This document shows positions 1 to 6,061 of a DNA stretch of 6,061 bases, one piece after another. Positions within the stretch are counted from its first letter, which is position 1. Each line of letters starts with the position of its first letter. The translations under genes were made by a program, and so were the position numbers. The stretch spans positions 1-6,061 of the forward strand of contig CAITSH010000172.1 of assembly GCA_903895005.1 (NCBI GenBank), written 5' to 3'. The stretch comes from an uncultured Pseudomonadota bacterium (lineage in GTDB: Bacteria > Pseudomonadota > Gammaproteobacteria > Burkholderiales > SG8-39). A model generated the notes under the pieces. The model saw only the letters and a program-made list of their open reading frames with translations. It was not told where the DNA came from and ran no database searches.

Positions 1-130
1 CCCAAGGTTCAATGTCACCGAGGATAACGTCATCCTCGATATCGGCCTGGTTGAGCATTTCGCCGATGATGCCGGGGGCGAAGGTGTCCATTTCCGCGTA
101 ACTGGATTCATTGTTCAGCATTTTCAGCAT
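1..130 (-). CDS. Unrecognised small acidic protein, N-terminal 43 codons (runs off left edge)
   Basis: Reading the minus strand from an ATG at 130-128 gives 43 codons with no stop before the window edge. The protein starts MLKMLNNESSYAEMDTFAPG and continues through a stretch rich in Asp and Glu (residues about 30-41). I count ten acidic residues and one lysine, with no signal peptide and no membrane segment. The start is chosen because AAAGGAG (complement of 137-143) sits six bases upstream; a second in-frame ATG at 121-119 has no comparable site. I do not recognise the family. It is divergent from the flagellar operon. Its G+C (67 of 130 by hand count) is clearly below that of the genes to the right, which could mean a different origin or just a small atypical gene. 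Whether it is a short peptide or the start of a longer protein cannot be told here. The reading frame is well supported; the function is unknown. Confidence 0.7.
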   Translation of the reverse strand, partial: MLKMLNNESSYAEMDTFAPGIIGEMLNQADIEDDVILGDIEPW

Positions 131-136
131 CGCAAG

Positions 137-143
137 CTCCTTT
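137..143 (-). promoter_or_regulatory. Ribosome binding site of the divergent small gene
   Basis: On the minus strand this reads AAAGGAG, a near-ideal Shine-Dalgarno sequence, six bases before the ATG at 130. It is stronger than the site in front of flhB and is the main reason for calling a real gene here rather than a chance open frame. Confidence 0.7.
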
Positions 144-239
144 CGGTTGACCGGCGCGGTGCCGGATGAGTTGACTGTAGCGGGGTCATTCCATACCAGC
201 CGTCCGAACAGACCCGGTTAGCGGGCGCTTTTCGCGGGT

Positions 240-282
240 TTGAATCCGCGGTGAGGATAAATAATCGCTCTCATTGCATTAA
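240..282 (+). promoter_or_regulatory. Candidate promoter/operator region of the flhB operon, with a weak Fur-box-like sequence
   Basis: AATAAT at 260-265 matches the sigma-70 -10 consensus at five of six positions. TTGAAT at 240-245 could act as a -35 element, but the spacer would be only 14 bases, so the pair is not ideal. The same stretch, 260-275, reads AATAATCGCTCTCATT, which resembles Fur operators of the GATAATCATTCTCATT type at 13 of 16 positions. It matches the 19-base Fur consensus at only about half its positions. A sigma-54 GG-N10-GC skeleton also occurs at 255-268, but the rest of that consensus is missing. This is the only A+T-rich, promoter-like part of the gap, 15 to 60 bases before the flhB start. 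Which sigma factor or regulator acts here is not settled by the sequence. Confidence 0.25.
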
Positions 283-297
283 CGGCAGTGACGAGCG

Positions 298-1425
298 ATG
301 TCTGAAGAATCTGATCAGGAACGAAGTCTTCCAGCAACGCCCAAGCGCCTGGAAGAGGCGCGACAGGAAGGCCAGATTGCACGCTCACGCGAGCTTGCGG
401 CCTCGCTCGTGCTGGTATCCGCCGCAGGCGCATTCTGGTGGATGGGGCCCCAGGCGGCCTCCGGGCTGGCCGCGGTCATGCGTTCGGGCCTGGTGTTCGA
501 TCATGCCAGCGCCCTGGATTCGGCACGCATGCTGACGCGGCTCGATGCCTCGGCGCGCGAGGGCCTGATGTTGATGCTGCCCTTGTTCGCATTGCTCGCC
601 ACCGCCGCGATCGGCGGCGGCATGGCCCTTGGCGGCTGGATGTTCTCGGACAAATCCCTCATGCCCGATTTCACGCGCATGTCGCCCGCCCGCGGTCTCG
701 GGCAGATGTTTTCCACCCATGGATTGATGGAACTGTGCAAGGCGCTGCTCAAGGCGGCGCTGTTCCTTGGCGTGACCGGGCTGCTGATCTGGAACAACCG
801 CGAGGAATTGATGGCGCTCGGATCGCTCGCCCCGGAGGCGGCGCTCGCAAGTGCGTCGCGCCTGCTCGCCGTCACCTTTGTAAGCCTGGCCGGATGCACG
901 GCGATCGTCGCCGGCATCGACGTGCCCTGGCAGTTGTGGAGCCACGCCAAGCAGCTGCGCATGTCCCTTGAAGAGGTCAAGCGTGAAATGCGCGAGAGCG
1001 AGGGTGATCCGCAGATGAAGGCGCGCATCCGCAGCCAGCAACGCGACGCCGCCCGCAATCGCATGATGTCCGAGGTACCCAAGGCCGATGTGGTCGTGAC
1101 CAACCCGACCCACTATGCCGTTGCGCTGAGTTATCGCGAAGGCCAGCGCGCGCCGCGCGTGGTCGCCAAGGGCCAGCACCTGCTGGCGCTGAAAATACGT
1201 GAAGTCGCCGCCGCCGCCGGCGTGCCGGTGCTCGAGGCGCCGCCCCTTGCGCGTGCGCTTCACCGCCATGGCGAACTGGGCAGGGACATTCCCTGGGAGT
1301 TGTACGAAGCGGTTGCGTTGGTGCTCGCCTGGGTTATGCAAACCCGCGCCGGTATGCGCGGTACGCGCCTGCCGACCGACCTGCCCGTGCCCGAGGCCTG
1401 GGGCGCGATTGAGGAGGGTGCATGA
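298..1425 (+). CDS. flhB: FlhB, flagellar type III export gate protein and substrate-specificity switch
   Basis: FlhB is an inner-membrane component of the flagellar export apparatus. Its cytoplasmic domain cleaves itself and thereby switches export from rod/hook to filament substrates. The 375-residue product has the usual family length. The N-terminus carries the family sequence KRLEEARQEGQIARS (residues 16-30). Four hydrophobic segments follow at about 34-50, 91-113, 147-166 and 186-206. The soluble domain contains the autocleavage motif NPTH at 269-272 in the context VVVTNPTHYAVAL; cleavage in the family is between Asn and Pro. The start is firmly bounded: an in-frame TGA lies at 289-291, and ATG 298 is the first start after it. 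Its ribosome binding site is poor (GACGAG at best). The gene ends in a 4-base ATGA overlap with flhA. A type III secretion homologue (SctU) is excluded by the flagellar neighbours. Confidence 0.97.
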   Translation: MSEESDQERSLPATPKRLEEARQEGQIARSRELAASLVLVSAAGAFWWMGPQAASGLAAVMRSGLVFDHASALDSARMLTRLDASAREGLMLMLPLFALLATAAIGGGMALGGWMFSDKSLMPDFTRMSPARGLGQMFSTHGLMELCKALLKAALFLGVTGLLIWNNREELMALGSLAPEAALASASRLLAVTFVSLAGCTAIVAGIDVPWQLWSHAKQLRMSLEEVKREMRESEGDPQMKARIRSQQRDAARNRMMSEVPKADVVVTNPTHYAVALSYREGQRAPRVVAKGQHLLALKIREVAAAAGVPVLEAPPLARALHRHGELGRDIPWELYEAVALVLAWVMQTRAGMRGTRLPTDLPVPEAWGAIEEGA

Positions 1426-3506
1426 GCCAGTCCGCCGCACCGGCAATGTCCACAGGCAGCGCCATCAACTGGCGCCAGCTCGCCGCACCGCTCGTAGTCG
1501 TCCTCGTTTTGGCGATGATGGTGCTGCCGCTGCCGCCGTTCGTCCTCGACCTGCTGTTTACCTTCAATATCGCGCTTGCGCTCCTGGTGATGCTGGTCGC
1601 GCTCTATACGTCGCGGCCCCTCGATTTCGCCGTGTTCCCGACGCTGCTGCTGCTCACCACGTTGATGCGGCTGTCGCTCAACGTCGCTTCGACGCGTATC
1701 GTGCTCATGCACGGCCATACCGGCCCGGATGCCGCGGGAAAGGTGATCGAGTCATTCGGCCACTTCCTGCTTGGCGGCAATTTCACGGTCGGCCTGGTGG
1801 TGTTCATCATCCTGGTGGTCATCAACTTTGTCGTGATCACCAAGGGTGCCGGGCGAATCGCCGAGGTATCGGCACGGTTCACACTCGATGCGATGCCCGG
1901 CAAGCAGATGGCGATCGACGCCGATCTCAATGCCGGCCTCATCGGCGAGCAGGAGGCGCGCAAGCGTCGTACGGAAATTTCACAGGAAGCGGATTTCTAC
2001 GGCGCCATGGACGGCGCGAGCAAGTTCGTGCGCGGCGACGCGGTCGCCGGCATCCTGATTCTGGTCATCAATATCCTGGGCGGCCTTGCGGTCGGTGTGC
2101 TGCAGCACCAGTTGTCATTTGCGACCGCCGCCAACAACTACGTATTGCTGGCGATTGGCGACGGGCTTGTGGCGCAGATTCCCGCACTGGTCATTTCCAC
2201 CGCGGCGGGCCTTGTCGTAAGCCGCGTCGGTACCCAGGACATCGGTGGCCAGCTGGTGTCGCAATTGTTCAGCAACCCGTACGCGTTCTACCTGACCGCC
2301 GGTGTACTTGCGCTGCTCGGCCTGATCCCGGGCATGCCGCATCTGCCTTTCCTGATTTTTGCCGGCGCCTGCGGCTATGCAGGTTGGTGGCTGCAGCAGC
2401 AGGGCAAAGCCCCTGCCGCGGCAGAAGCACCGCGCGAGGCGCCCGAGGTGAGCGAAAACCAGGAGGCCACGTGGGAGGATGTGCAGCAGGTCGACACGCT
2501 CGGCCTGGAAGTCGGTTACCGCCTGATTCCGTTGGTTGATCGAGGACAGGACGGCGAACTGCTGCGGCGCATACGCGCGCTGCGCAAGAAGTTCGCGCAG
2601 GAAATGGGCTTCCTGCCGCCGTCCGTGCATATTCGTGACAACCTCGAACTCAAGCCCAGCGCCTACCGGATTTCGCTGAAGGGCGTCACGGTTGGCGAGG
2701 GCGAGTCTTACAACGGCATGCTGCTGGCCATCAACCCCGGGCGTGTCGCAACCATGCTGCCAGGCACGCAGACGCGCGACCCGGCCTTCGGCCTGCCGGC
2801 GATCTGGGTCGAGGCGGCAATGCGCGACCAGGCACAGGCCTCGGGCTATACCGTGGTGGACGCGGGCACTGTTGTTGCAACGCATATATCGCATGTGCTG
2901 CAGGCGCAATCCGGCGCGCTGCTCGGTCGCGTCGAGACACAACAACTGCTTGACCACCTTTCACGTCAGTGGCCGAAACTGGTCGAGGACCTGGTGCCCA
3001 AGCTGATCCCGCTTGCCACCCTGCAGCGCGTGCTTGCCAACCTGCTCAATGACGGCGTGCATCTTCGCGACCTGCGCACCATTGTCGAGGCGCTGACCGA
3101 GGCGGCCACGCGCAGCCAGGATCCGAATGAGCTGACTTCTTCCGCCCGCGTTGCGCTTGGTGGCGCGATCGTGCAACAGATTTTCGGCGCCGAGCGTGAA
3201 TTGCAGGTCATGGCGCTTGATGGCGAACTGGAGCGCGTGTTGATGCAAACCGCCCAGGCCTCCGGAAACGAGGGGCTCGGCCTTGAACCAGGCCTCGCCG
3301 ACACGCTGCTCGCCGAATGTGCGAGCGGTCTGTCGCGTCAGGAGGCCCTGGGTGCACCGACCGTGTTGCTCGTCCCGGACAGATTGCGCAACGCATTGTC
3401 AAGGCTGGCTCGGCGCGCCCTGCCAAGCCTGAGGGTGCTGGCGCATGCAGAAATTCCCGATAGCAGAGTCATTCGAGTTACATCGATTATTGGAGCCAAG
3501 TCATGA
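1422..3506 (+). CDS. flhA: FlhA, flagellar type III export gate protein
   Basis: FlhA is the main integral-membrane export gate subunit. It takes part in proton-driven export and docks chaperone-substrate complexes through its large cytoplasmic domain. At 694 residues it has the normal family length. The N-terminal half (to about 325) has around eight hydrophobic segments. It includes the conserved stretch MRLSLNVASTR (82-92) and the FHIPEP-family cytoplasmic loop about 141-207, with AMPGKQMAIDADLNAGLI (157-174) and DFYGAMDGASKFVRGDAVAG (191-210). An Ala/Pro/Glu-rich linker at about 328-355 joins the membrane part to the soluble domain, which runs to the C-terminus and shows no break or truncation. 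The start overlaps the flhB stop (ATGA at 1422-1425). AGGAGG at 1412-1417 lies four bases before the ATG, suggesting coupled translation. The end overlaps flhF by 4 bases. Confidence 0.98.
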   Translation: MSQSAAPAMSTGSAINWRQLAAPLVVVLVLAMMVLPLPPFVLDLLFTFNIALALLVMLVALYTSRPLDFAVFPTLLLLTTLMRLSLNVASTRIVLMHGHTGPDAAGKVIESFGHFLLGGNFTVGLVVFIILVVINFVVITKGAGRIAEVSARFTLDAMPGKQMAIDADLNAGLIGEQEARKRRTEISQEADFYGAMDGASKFVRGDAVAGILILVINILGGLAVGVLQHQLSFATAANNYVLLAIGDGLVAQIPALVISTAAGLVVSRVGTQDIGGQLVSQLFSNPYAFYLTAGVLALLGLIPGMPHLPFLIFAGACGYAGWWLQQQGKAPAAAEAPREAPEVSENQEATWEDVQQVDTLGLEVGYRLIPLVDRGQDGELLRRIRALRKKFAQEMGFLPPSVHIRDNLELKPSAYRISLKGVTVGEGESYNGMLLAINPGRVATMLPGTQTRDPAFGLPAIWVEAAMRDQAQASGYTVVDAGTVVATHISHVLQAQSGALLGRVETQQLLDHLSRQWPKLVEDLVPKLIPLATLQRVLANLLNDGVHLRDLRTIVEALTEAATRSQDPNELTSSARVALGGAIVQQIFGAERELQVMALDGELERVLMQTAQASGNEGLGLEPGLADTLLAECASGLSRQEALGAPTVLLVPDRLRNALSRLARRALPSLRVLAHAEIPDSRVIRVTSIIGAKS

Positions 3507-4798
3507 ACGTTAAAAAATTTCTGGGTGAAAACTCACGCACGACCCTGCGTCGTGTCCGTCAGGAACTCGGCGAGGATGCGGTGATCCTGTCGAGCAGGCA
3601 GGTCGCCGGCGGCTTCGAAATGATGGCCATGGCCCAGGCCGATGTCGCCCATCTTGCAGGTCCGGCAACGCCGGCACCGGCGCAGCCGTCGGTCAGGAAT
3701 GACGGGCGTCCCGCGGCGGTTTCGCCGCAGGGCTTTGTAGACTTCGCGTTGCAGCGCAAGACGGGCGTGCCGCTTTCCGCTCCGGCGGCCACAGCCGGTG
3801 GAGCGTCTGTGTCGCGCGCCGAACCCCCCGCATTAAAGCCCGAAGCAAACCGGCCTGATGTCGTTGCCGAGTTGCGCTCTATGCGCAGCCTCATCGAGGG
3901 TCAGTTCGCCAGTCTTGCCTGGAGCGATGCGGCGCGACGCGCGCCCCTTCGCACGAAACTGGCCGGTGACATGCTGGGTGCGGGCTTCTCGCCGGCGCTG
4001 GCGCGTGCCGTAACCGGCCGGTTGCCCGATGATTTCAACGCCGAACAGGCTTCCGGTTGGCTCGTTTCCGTGCTTGAAGCCAATCTCAGGCGTGCCTCCG
4101 CAGACGAACTCATCGACCGCGGCGGTGTATATGCCCTGGTCGGCCCCACGGGCGTTGGCAAGACAACAACCACGGCGAAGCTCGCAGCCCGTTACGTCAT
4201 GAAATACGGTGCGCAAAAGCTCGGGCTTATCTCCGCCGACAGCTACCGTATCGGCGCCCAGGACCAGTTACGCATTTATGGACGCATTCTTGGCGTGCCG
4301 GTGCATGCGGTGCAGGACGCAGCCGAATTGCAGGCCACTATTGCCGCCCTCAGCGACAAGCACCTTGTGCTGATCGATACCATCGGCGTCGGACAGCGCG
4401 ATCCGCGCGTACCCGAGCAGGTCGCCATGCTCGGCTCCGGGCGCGTAAAACGCCTGCTGATGTTGAACGCCGCATGCCAGGGTGAAACGCTCGAGGATGT
4501 CGTAAGGGTTTATGCCGGAAAAGAGAGCGGTGCGTCGCTTGCCGGTTGCTGCATCACCAAACTCGATGAATCGGTCAAACCGGGCTCGACCCTGGACGTC
4601 GCAATCCGTCACCGCCTGCCGCTGCATTTCGTTTCTAACGGCCAGCGTGTCCCAGAAGACCTCAGCCTGCCGGATCCGGCAGCGCTGGTTCGCCAGGCGC
4701 TCGCCACTGCCGGCGGCGGTGCCTTTTCCCTCGACGCCGATGAAGCGCTGATGATGCTTACACCGTCGATTAATGACAAAAAGGCGGCGCATGCCTAG
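3503..4798 (+). CDS. flhF: FlhF, SRP-family GTPase controlling flagellar placement
   Basis: FlhF is a peripheral membrane GTPase of the Ffh/FtsY family. In polar flagellates it marks the pole and recruits early flagellar parts. The 431-residue protein opens with the conserved B-domain start MNVKKFLGENSRTTLRRVRQ. A low-complexity Ala/Pro-rich linker (about 52-115) and an N domain (about 118-200) follow. The G domain carries the P-loop GPTGVGKT (214-221), the family stretch SADSYRIGAQDQL (244-256), G3 as DTIG (292-295) within DTIGVGQRD, and G4 TKLDE (352-356). All GTP-binding motifs are present, so it should be active. G3 has Ile where DTAG is the family norm. TGGAG at 3491-3495 lies seven bases before the ATG, which overlaps the flhA stop by 4 bases. 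The 3' end overlaps the next gene by 8 bases. Placement control is inferred from the family; the flagellation pattern cannot be read from this window. Confidence 0.97.
   Translation: MNVKKFLGENSRTTLRRVRQELGEDAVILSSRQVAGGFEMMAMAQADVAHLAGPATPAPAQPSVRNDGRPAAVSPQGFVDFALQRKTGVPLSAPAATAGGASVSRAEPPALKPEANRPDVVAELRSMRSLIEGQFASLAWSDAARRAPLRTKLAGDMLGAGFSPALARAVTGRLPDDFNAEQASGWLVSVLEANLRRASADELIDRGGVYALVGPTGVGKTTTTAKLAARYVMKYGAQKLGLISADSYRIGAQDQLRIYGRILGVPVHAVQDAAELQATIAALSDKHLVLIDTIGVGQRDPRVPEQVAMLGSGRVKRLLMLNAACQGETLEDVVRVYAGKESGASLAGCCITKLDESVKPGSTLDVAIRHRLPLHFVSNGQRVPEDLSLPDPAALVRQALATAGGGAFSLDADEALMMLTPSINDKKAAHA
4781..4787 (+). promoter_or_regulatory. Ribosome binding site that fixes the flhG-like start
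   Basis: AAGGCGG lies inside the end of flhF; its AAGG core is six bases before ATG 4791. An in-frame upstream ATG at 4773 would add six residues (MTKRRR) but has only TCGATTA directly before it and no Shine-Dalgarno match. The 4791 start is therefore preferred. It gives an 8-base overlap with flhF. Confidence 0.6.
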
Positions 4799-5645
4799 TC
4801 CCATCCACATTGAGACCTTGAATCCGGGCACCGCCATGGATCAGGCCGCTGGATTGCGCCGGATGCTGGCTCCGCGCGGCCTTCGCGTGCTGCCCTTGTC
4901 GGGGGCGGCGCGACCCGATGACCAGGCGCGCATTGCGGCGCAGCTCGGTCAGGCGCTGGCGCGCATCGGCCGGCACGTCACCATCATCGACCAGAGCCGT
5001 GGCGCGGTGGCCTCGCACTGGGGCTTGCGCACGCGGTACGAACTGGGACACGCCCTTTCGGGTGACAGGACCTGGCGGCAGGTGCTGCAGCGCGGGCCCG
5101 ACGGGGTCTCGCTGTTGCCCGCATCGCGCGGCCTGGGCGGCATCGACGACAGGCAGGCTGTGGACGGGGTGTTGTCGCAGCTCTATCACTCGCCCGCAGA
5201 GCCGGACATCGTCATCCTGAACATGAGCGGCATCGGCAGTGCGACGCCGCTGGCCGATCCGGCGGGGGACTGGCTGTTCGCCGCCGGCGCCGGCGGCCTG
5301 ATGCCCGCGTACAGCGAAATGAAGCGCCTAGCGGCCCACGTAAGGCCGCAGCGATTGCAGGTTCTGGTCGAGGGGGCCGCGGATCCGGCCGACGCGCACG
5401 TCGTGTTCGGCAATCTTGCCGCGACCGCGCGGCGTTTTCTCGACCTCGATCTTTATTTTTGCGGCAACGTGCCGCGCGCGGATGTCCGTATCGCCGCCGG
5501 GGAAACACTGCCCGGTGCCCTGTGCCAGCTCGCGCGAGGTGTCGACAACTGGCGCCTGCGCACCTACGTGCCGCAAAGCGGTCCGCACGAAGCGGCAGGC
5601 CGCCCCCATTTTCCTGTGAGCTCAGTCTCAACATCCTGGAGTTAG
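4791..5645 (+). CDS. flhG: FlhG/FleN-like MinD-family regulator with a degenerate ATP-binding site
   Basis: FlhG proteins are MinD-type ATPases that work with FlhF to limit flagellar number, and in some species restrain the regulator FleQ. This 284-residue protein is identified by position after flhF and by family-like segments. These are DQAAGLRRML (17-26), matching the DQAxxLR motif that stimulates FlhF; ARIGRHVTIID (57-67), like the strand leading to the DxD motif; and DPADAHVVFGNLAATARRFLDLDLYFCGNVP (198-228), like the FlhG C-terminal region. The nucleotide site is not conserved. The expected KGGVGKT loop is replaced by SGAARPDDQARI (37-48) with no lysine and no GVG. The DxDxG aspartates become DQSRG (67-71). 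The switch II DTAAG region reads NMSGIG (144-149). ATP hydrolysis, and probably ATP-driven dimerisation, should be lost. There is no frameshift and the frame is intact, so it looks like a diverged working gene rather than a pseudogene. fliA begins 2 bases after its stop. Confidence 0.8.
   Translation: MPSPIHIETLNPGTAMDQAAGLRRMLAPRGLRVLPLSGAARPDDQARIAAQLGQALARIGRHVTIIDQSRGAVASHWGLRTRYELGHALSGDRTWRQVLQRGPDGVSLLPASRGLGGIDDRQAVDGVLSQLYHSPAEPDIVILNMSGIGSATPLADPAGDWLFAAGAGGLMPAYSEMKRLAAHVRPQRLQVLVEGAADPADAHVVFGNLAATARRFLDLDLYFCGNVPRADVRIAAGETLPGALCQLARGVDNWRLRTYVPQSGPHEAAGRPHFPVSSVSTSWS
5638..5641 (+). promoter_or_regulatory. Ribosome binding site of fliA within the end of flhG
   Basis: GGAG lies six bases before ATG 5648 and overlaps the last codons of the upstream gene. 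It confirms the fliA start and implies that fliA is at least partly expressed from the upstream transcript. I see no convincing separate promoter in the last 60 bases of the upstream gene. Confidence 0.55.
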
Positions 5646-5647
5646 CA

Positions 5648-6061
5648 ATGTATAACGCAACCGGAACCATCGAAAAAACCGATTACCTGACCACCTTCGC
5701 ACCGATGGTGAAGCGCATGGCGCACCACCTGTTGGCGCGATTGCCGGCCAGCGTGCAACTCGATGACATGGTCCAAGCCGGAATGATCGGACTGATGGAT
5801 GCGGCCAGCCGCTACCGTGACGACCAGGGCGCGCAATTCGAGACATTCGCGACCCAACGGATTCGTGGCGCCATGCTTGACGAGTTGCGCCAGAACGACT
5901 GGTTGCCGCGCGGTATCAGGAAGGCGCAACGGCGCATCGAAACCACGCTGTCCAAGCTCGAGCAGCGCTTTGGTCGCCCGGCCGCCGAGCCGGAGGTGGC
6001 GGCCGAGATGGGCATGACGCTATCCGATTACCAGGAATTGCTGCAGGAGGCGCATGGCGCG
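5648..6061 (+). CDS. fliA: FliA, flagellar sigma factor (sigma-28), N-terminal 138 codons, truncated by right edge
   Basis: FliA directs RNA polymerase to late flagellar and chemotaxis promoters once the hook-basal body is complete and FlgM has been exported. The visible 138 residues contain sigma region 2 (about 14-90), with the hallmark DDMVQAGMIGLMDAASRY (39-56), FETFATQRIRGAMLDELR (64-81) and DWLPRGIRK (84-92). The start of region 3 follows (LSKLEQRFGRPAAEPEVAAEMGM, 101-123). Region 4 lies beyond the window. The opening MYNATGTIEKTDYL resembles betaproteobacterial FliA proteins. The start is supported by GGAG six bases upstream and by the 2-base gap after the flhG stop. No defect is visible; the gene is incomplete only because the window ends. 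Confidence 0.97.
   Translation, partial: MYNATGTIEKTDYLTTFAPMVKRMAHHLLARLPASVQLDDMVQAGMIGLMDAASRYRDDQGAQFETFATQRIRGAMLDELRQNDWLPRGIRKAQRRIETTLSKLEQRFGRPAAEPEVAAEMGMTLSDYQELLQEAHGA

Larger units (their letters stand above)
131..297. other. Divergent intergenic region between the small minus-strand gene and flhB
   Basis: This 167-base gap must hold the start signals for both divergent transcripts. Its left and middle parts are G+C-rich and can form short hairpins: 151-155 with 161-165 (CCGGC/GCCGG, 5-base loop) and 233-239 with 244-250 (seven pairs including one G-T, TTGA loop). Neither is followed by a T run on either strand, so neither is a convincing intrinsic terminator. The right part (about 254-284) is noticeably A+T-rich. 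No RNA gene is recognisable. Confidence 0.6.

Noticed and set aside
233..250. tRNA T-arm-like sequence (GGTTTGAATCC) that could mark a tRNA remnant or attachment site
   Set aside because: The stem pairs in the wrong register (8-base loop), no acceptor, anticodon or CCA end is present, and no repeat of it occurs nearby. It is just a short hairpin.
254..269. Sigma-54 promoter with GG and GC separated by 10 bases
   Set aside because: Only the GG/GC skeleton and a few positions match; the TGGCAC and TTGC boxes are absent, and this spacing occurs often by chance.
258..283. Sigma-28 promoter (TAAA, 14-15 base spacer, GCATTAAC)
   Set aside because: The -10 half matches GCCGATAA at only about three positions.
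385..1446. Long minus-strand open frame (353 codons) opposite flhB
   Set aside because: It is wholly antisense to a clear flhB, its translation is low-complexity (rich in His, Arg, Gln and Gly) with no recognisable motif, and such frames are expected opposite G+C-rich genes.
2115..2957. Minus-strand open frame (280 codons) opposite flhA, and a + strand frame at 1199-2539 in another phase
   Set aside because: Both are shadows of flhB/flhA codon bias. Neither has a family motif, and both overlap strongly identified genes.
4773..4790. Upstream ATG extending the FlhG-like protein by six residues (MTKRRR)
   Set aside because: There is no Shine-Dalgarno sequence before it, while ATG 4791 has AAGG six bases upstream and gives the shorter overlap typical of this operon.
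5617..5624. TGAGCTCA palindrome near the end of flhG as a possible operator before fliA
   Set aside because: It is a single eight-base palindrome inside coding sequence, with no adjacent promoter elements and no second copy; chance is the simpler explanation.

Overview
The window is a flagellar export and assembly-control operon from a G+C-rich proteobacterium, most likely a betaproteobacterium. Four complete genes and one partial gene run on the + strand in the order flhB - flhA - flhF - flhG-like - fliA. That order, the start of FliA (MYNATGTIEK...) and a FlhG homologue with a decayed ATP site all resemble betaproteobacterial flagellar clusters as I know them. The assignment is inference, because no 16S or other marker lies in the window.

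Layout: 1-130 is the first 43 codons of a small, very acidic, unrecognised protein on the - strand. It has a clear ribosome binding site and runs off the left edge. Positions 131-297 form a divergent intergenic region with a G+C-rich hairpin-forming part and an A+T-rich stretch (about 254-284) just before flhB. That stretch holds the only plausible promoter or operator sequence I could find. From 298 onward the genes are packed end to end. flhB/flhA and flhA/flhF overlap by 4 bases each (ATGA), flhF/flhG overlap by 8 bases, and flhG and fliA are 2 bases apart. This points to one transcript with translational coupling. The window ends inside fliA after 138 codons.

How the genes work together: FlhB and FlhA are membrane parts of the flagellar type III export gate. 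FlhB's autocleaved cytoplasmic domain switches substrate class, and FlhA's C-terminal domain docks chaperone-substrate complexes. FlhF (SRP-family GTPase) and FlhG (MinD-like partner) normally set where and how many flagella are built. FliA is the sigma-28 factor for late flagellar genes.

The most unusual point is the FlhG homologue. It keeps the N-terminal DQAxxLR motif linked to stimulation of FlhF, but the Walker A lysines and glycine loop, the DxD aspartate and the switch II aspartate are all replaced. It is probably a non-ATPase regulator. Otherwise the window is an ordinary core flagellar locus, and I see no mobile element, CRISPR array, RNA gene or new multi-gene system.
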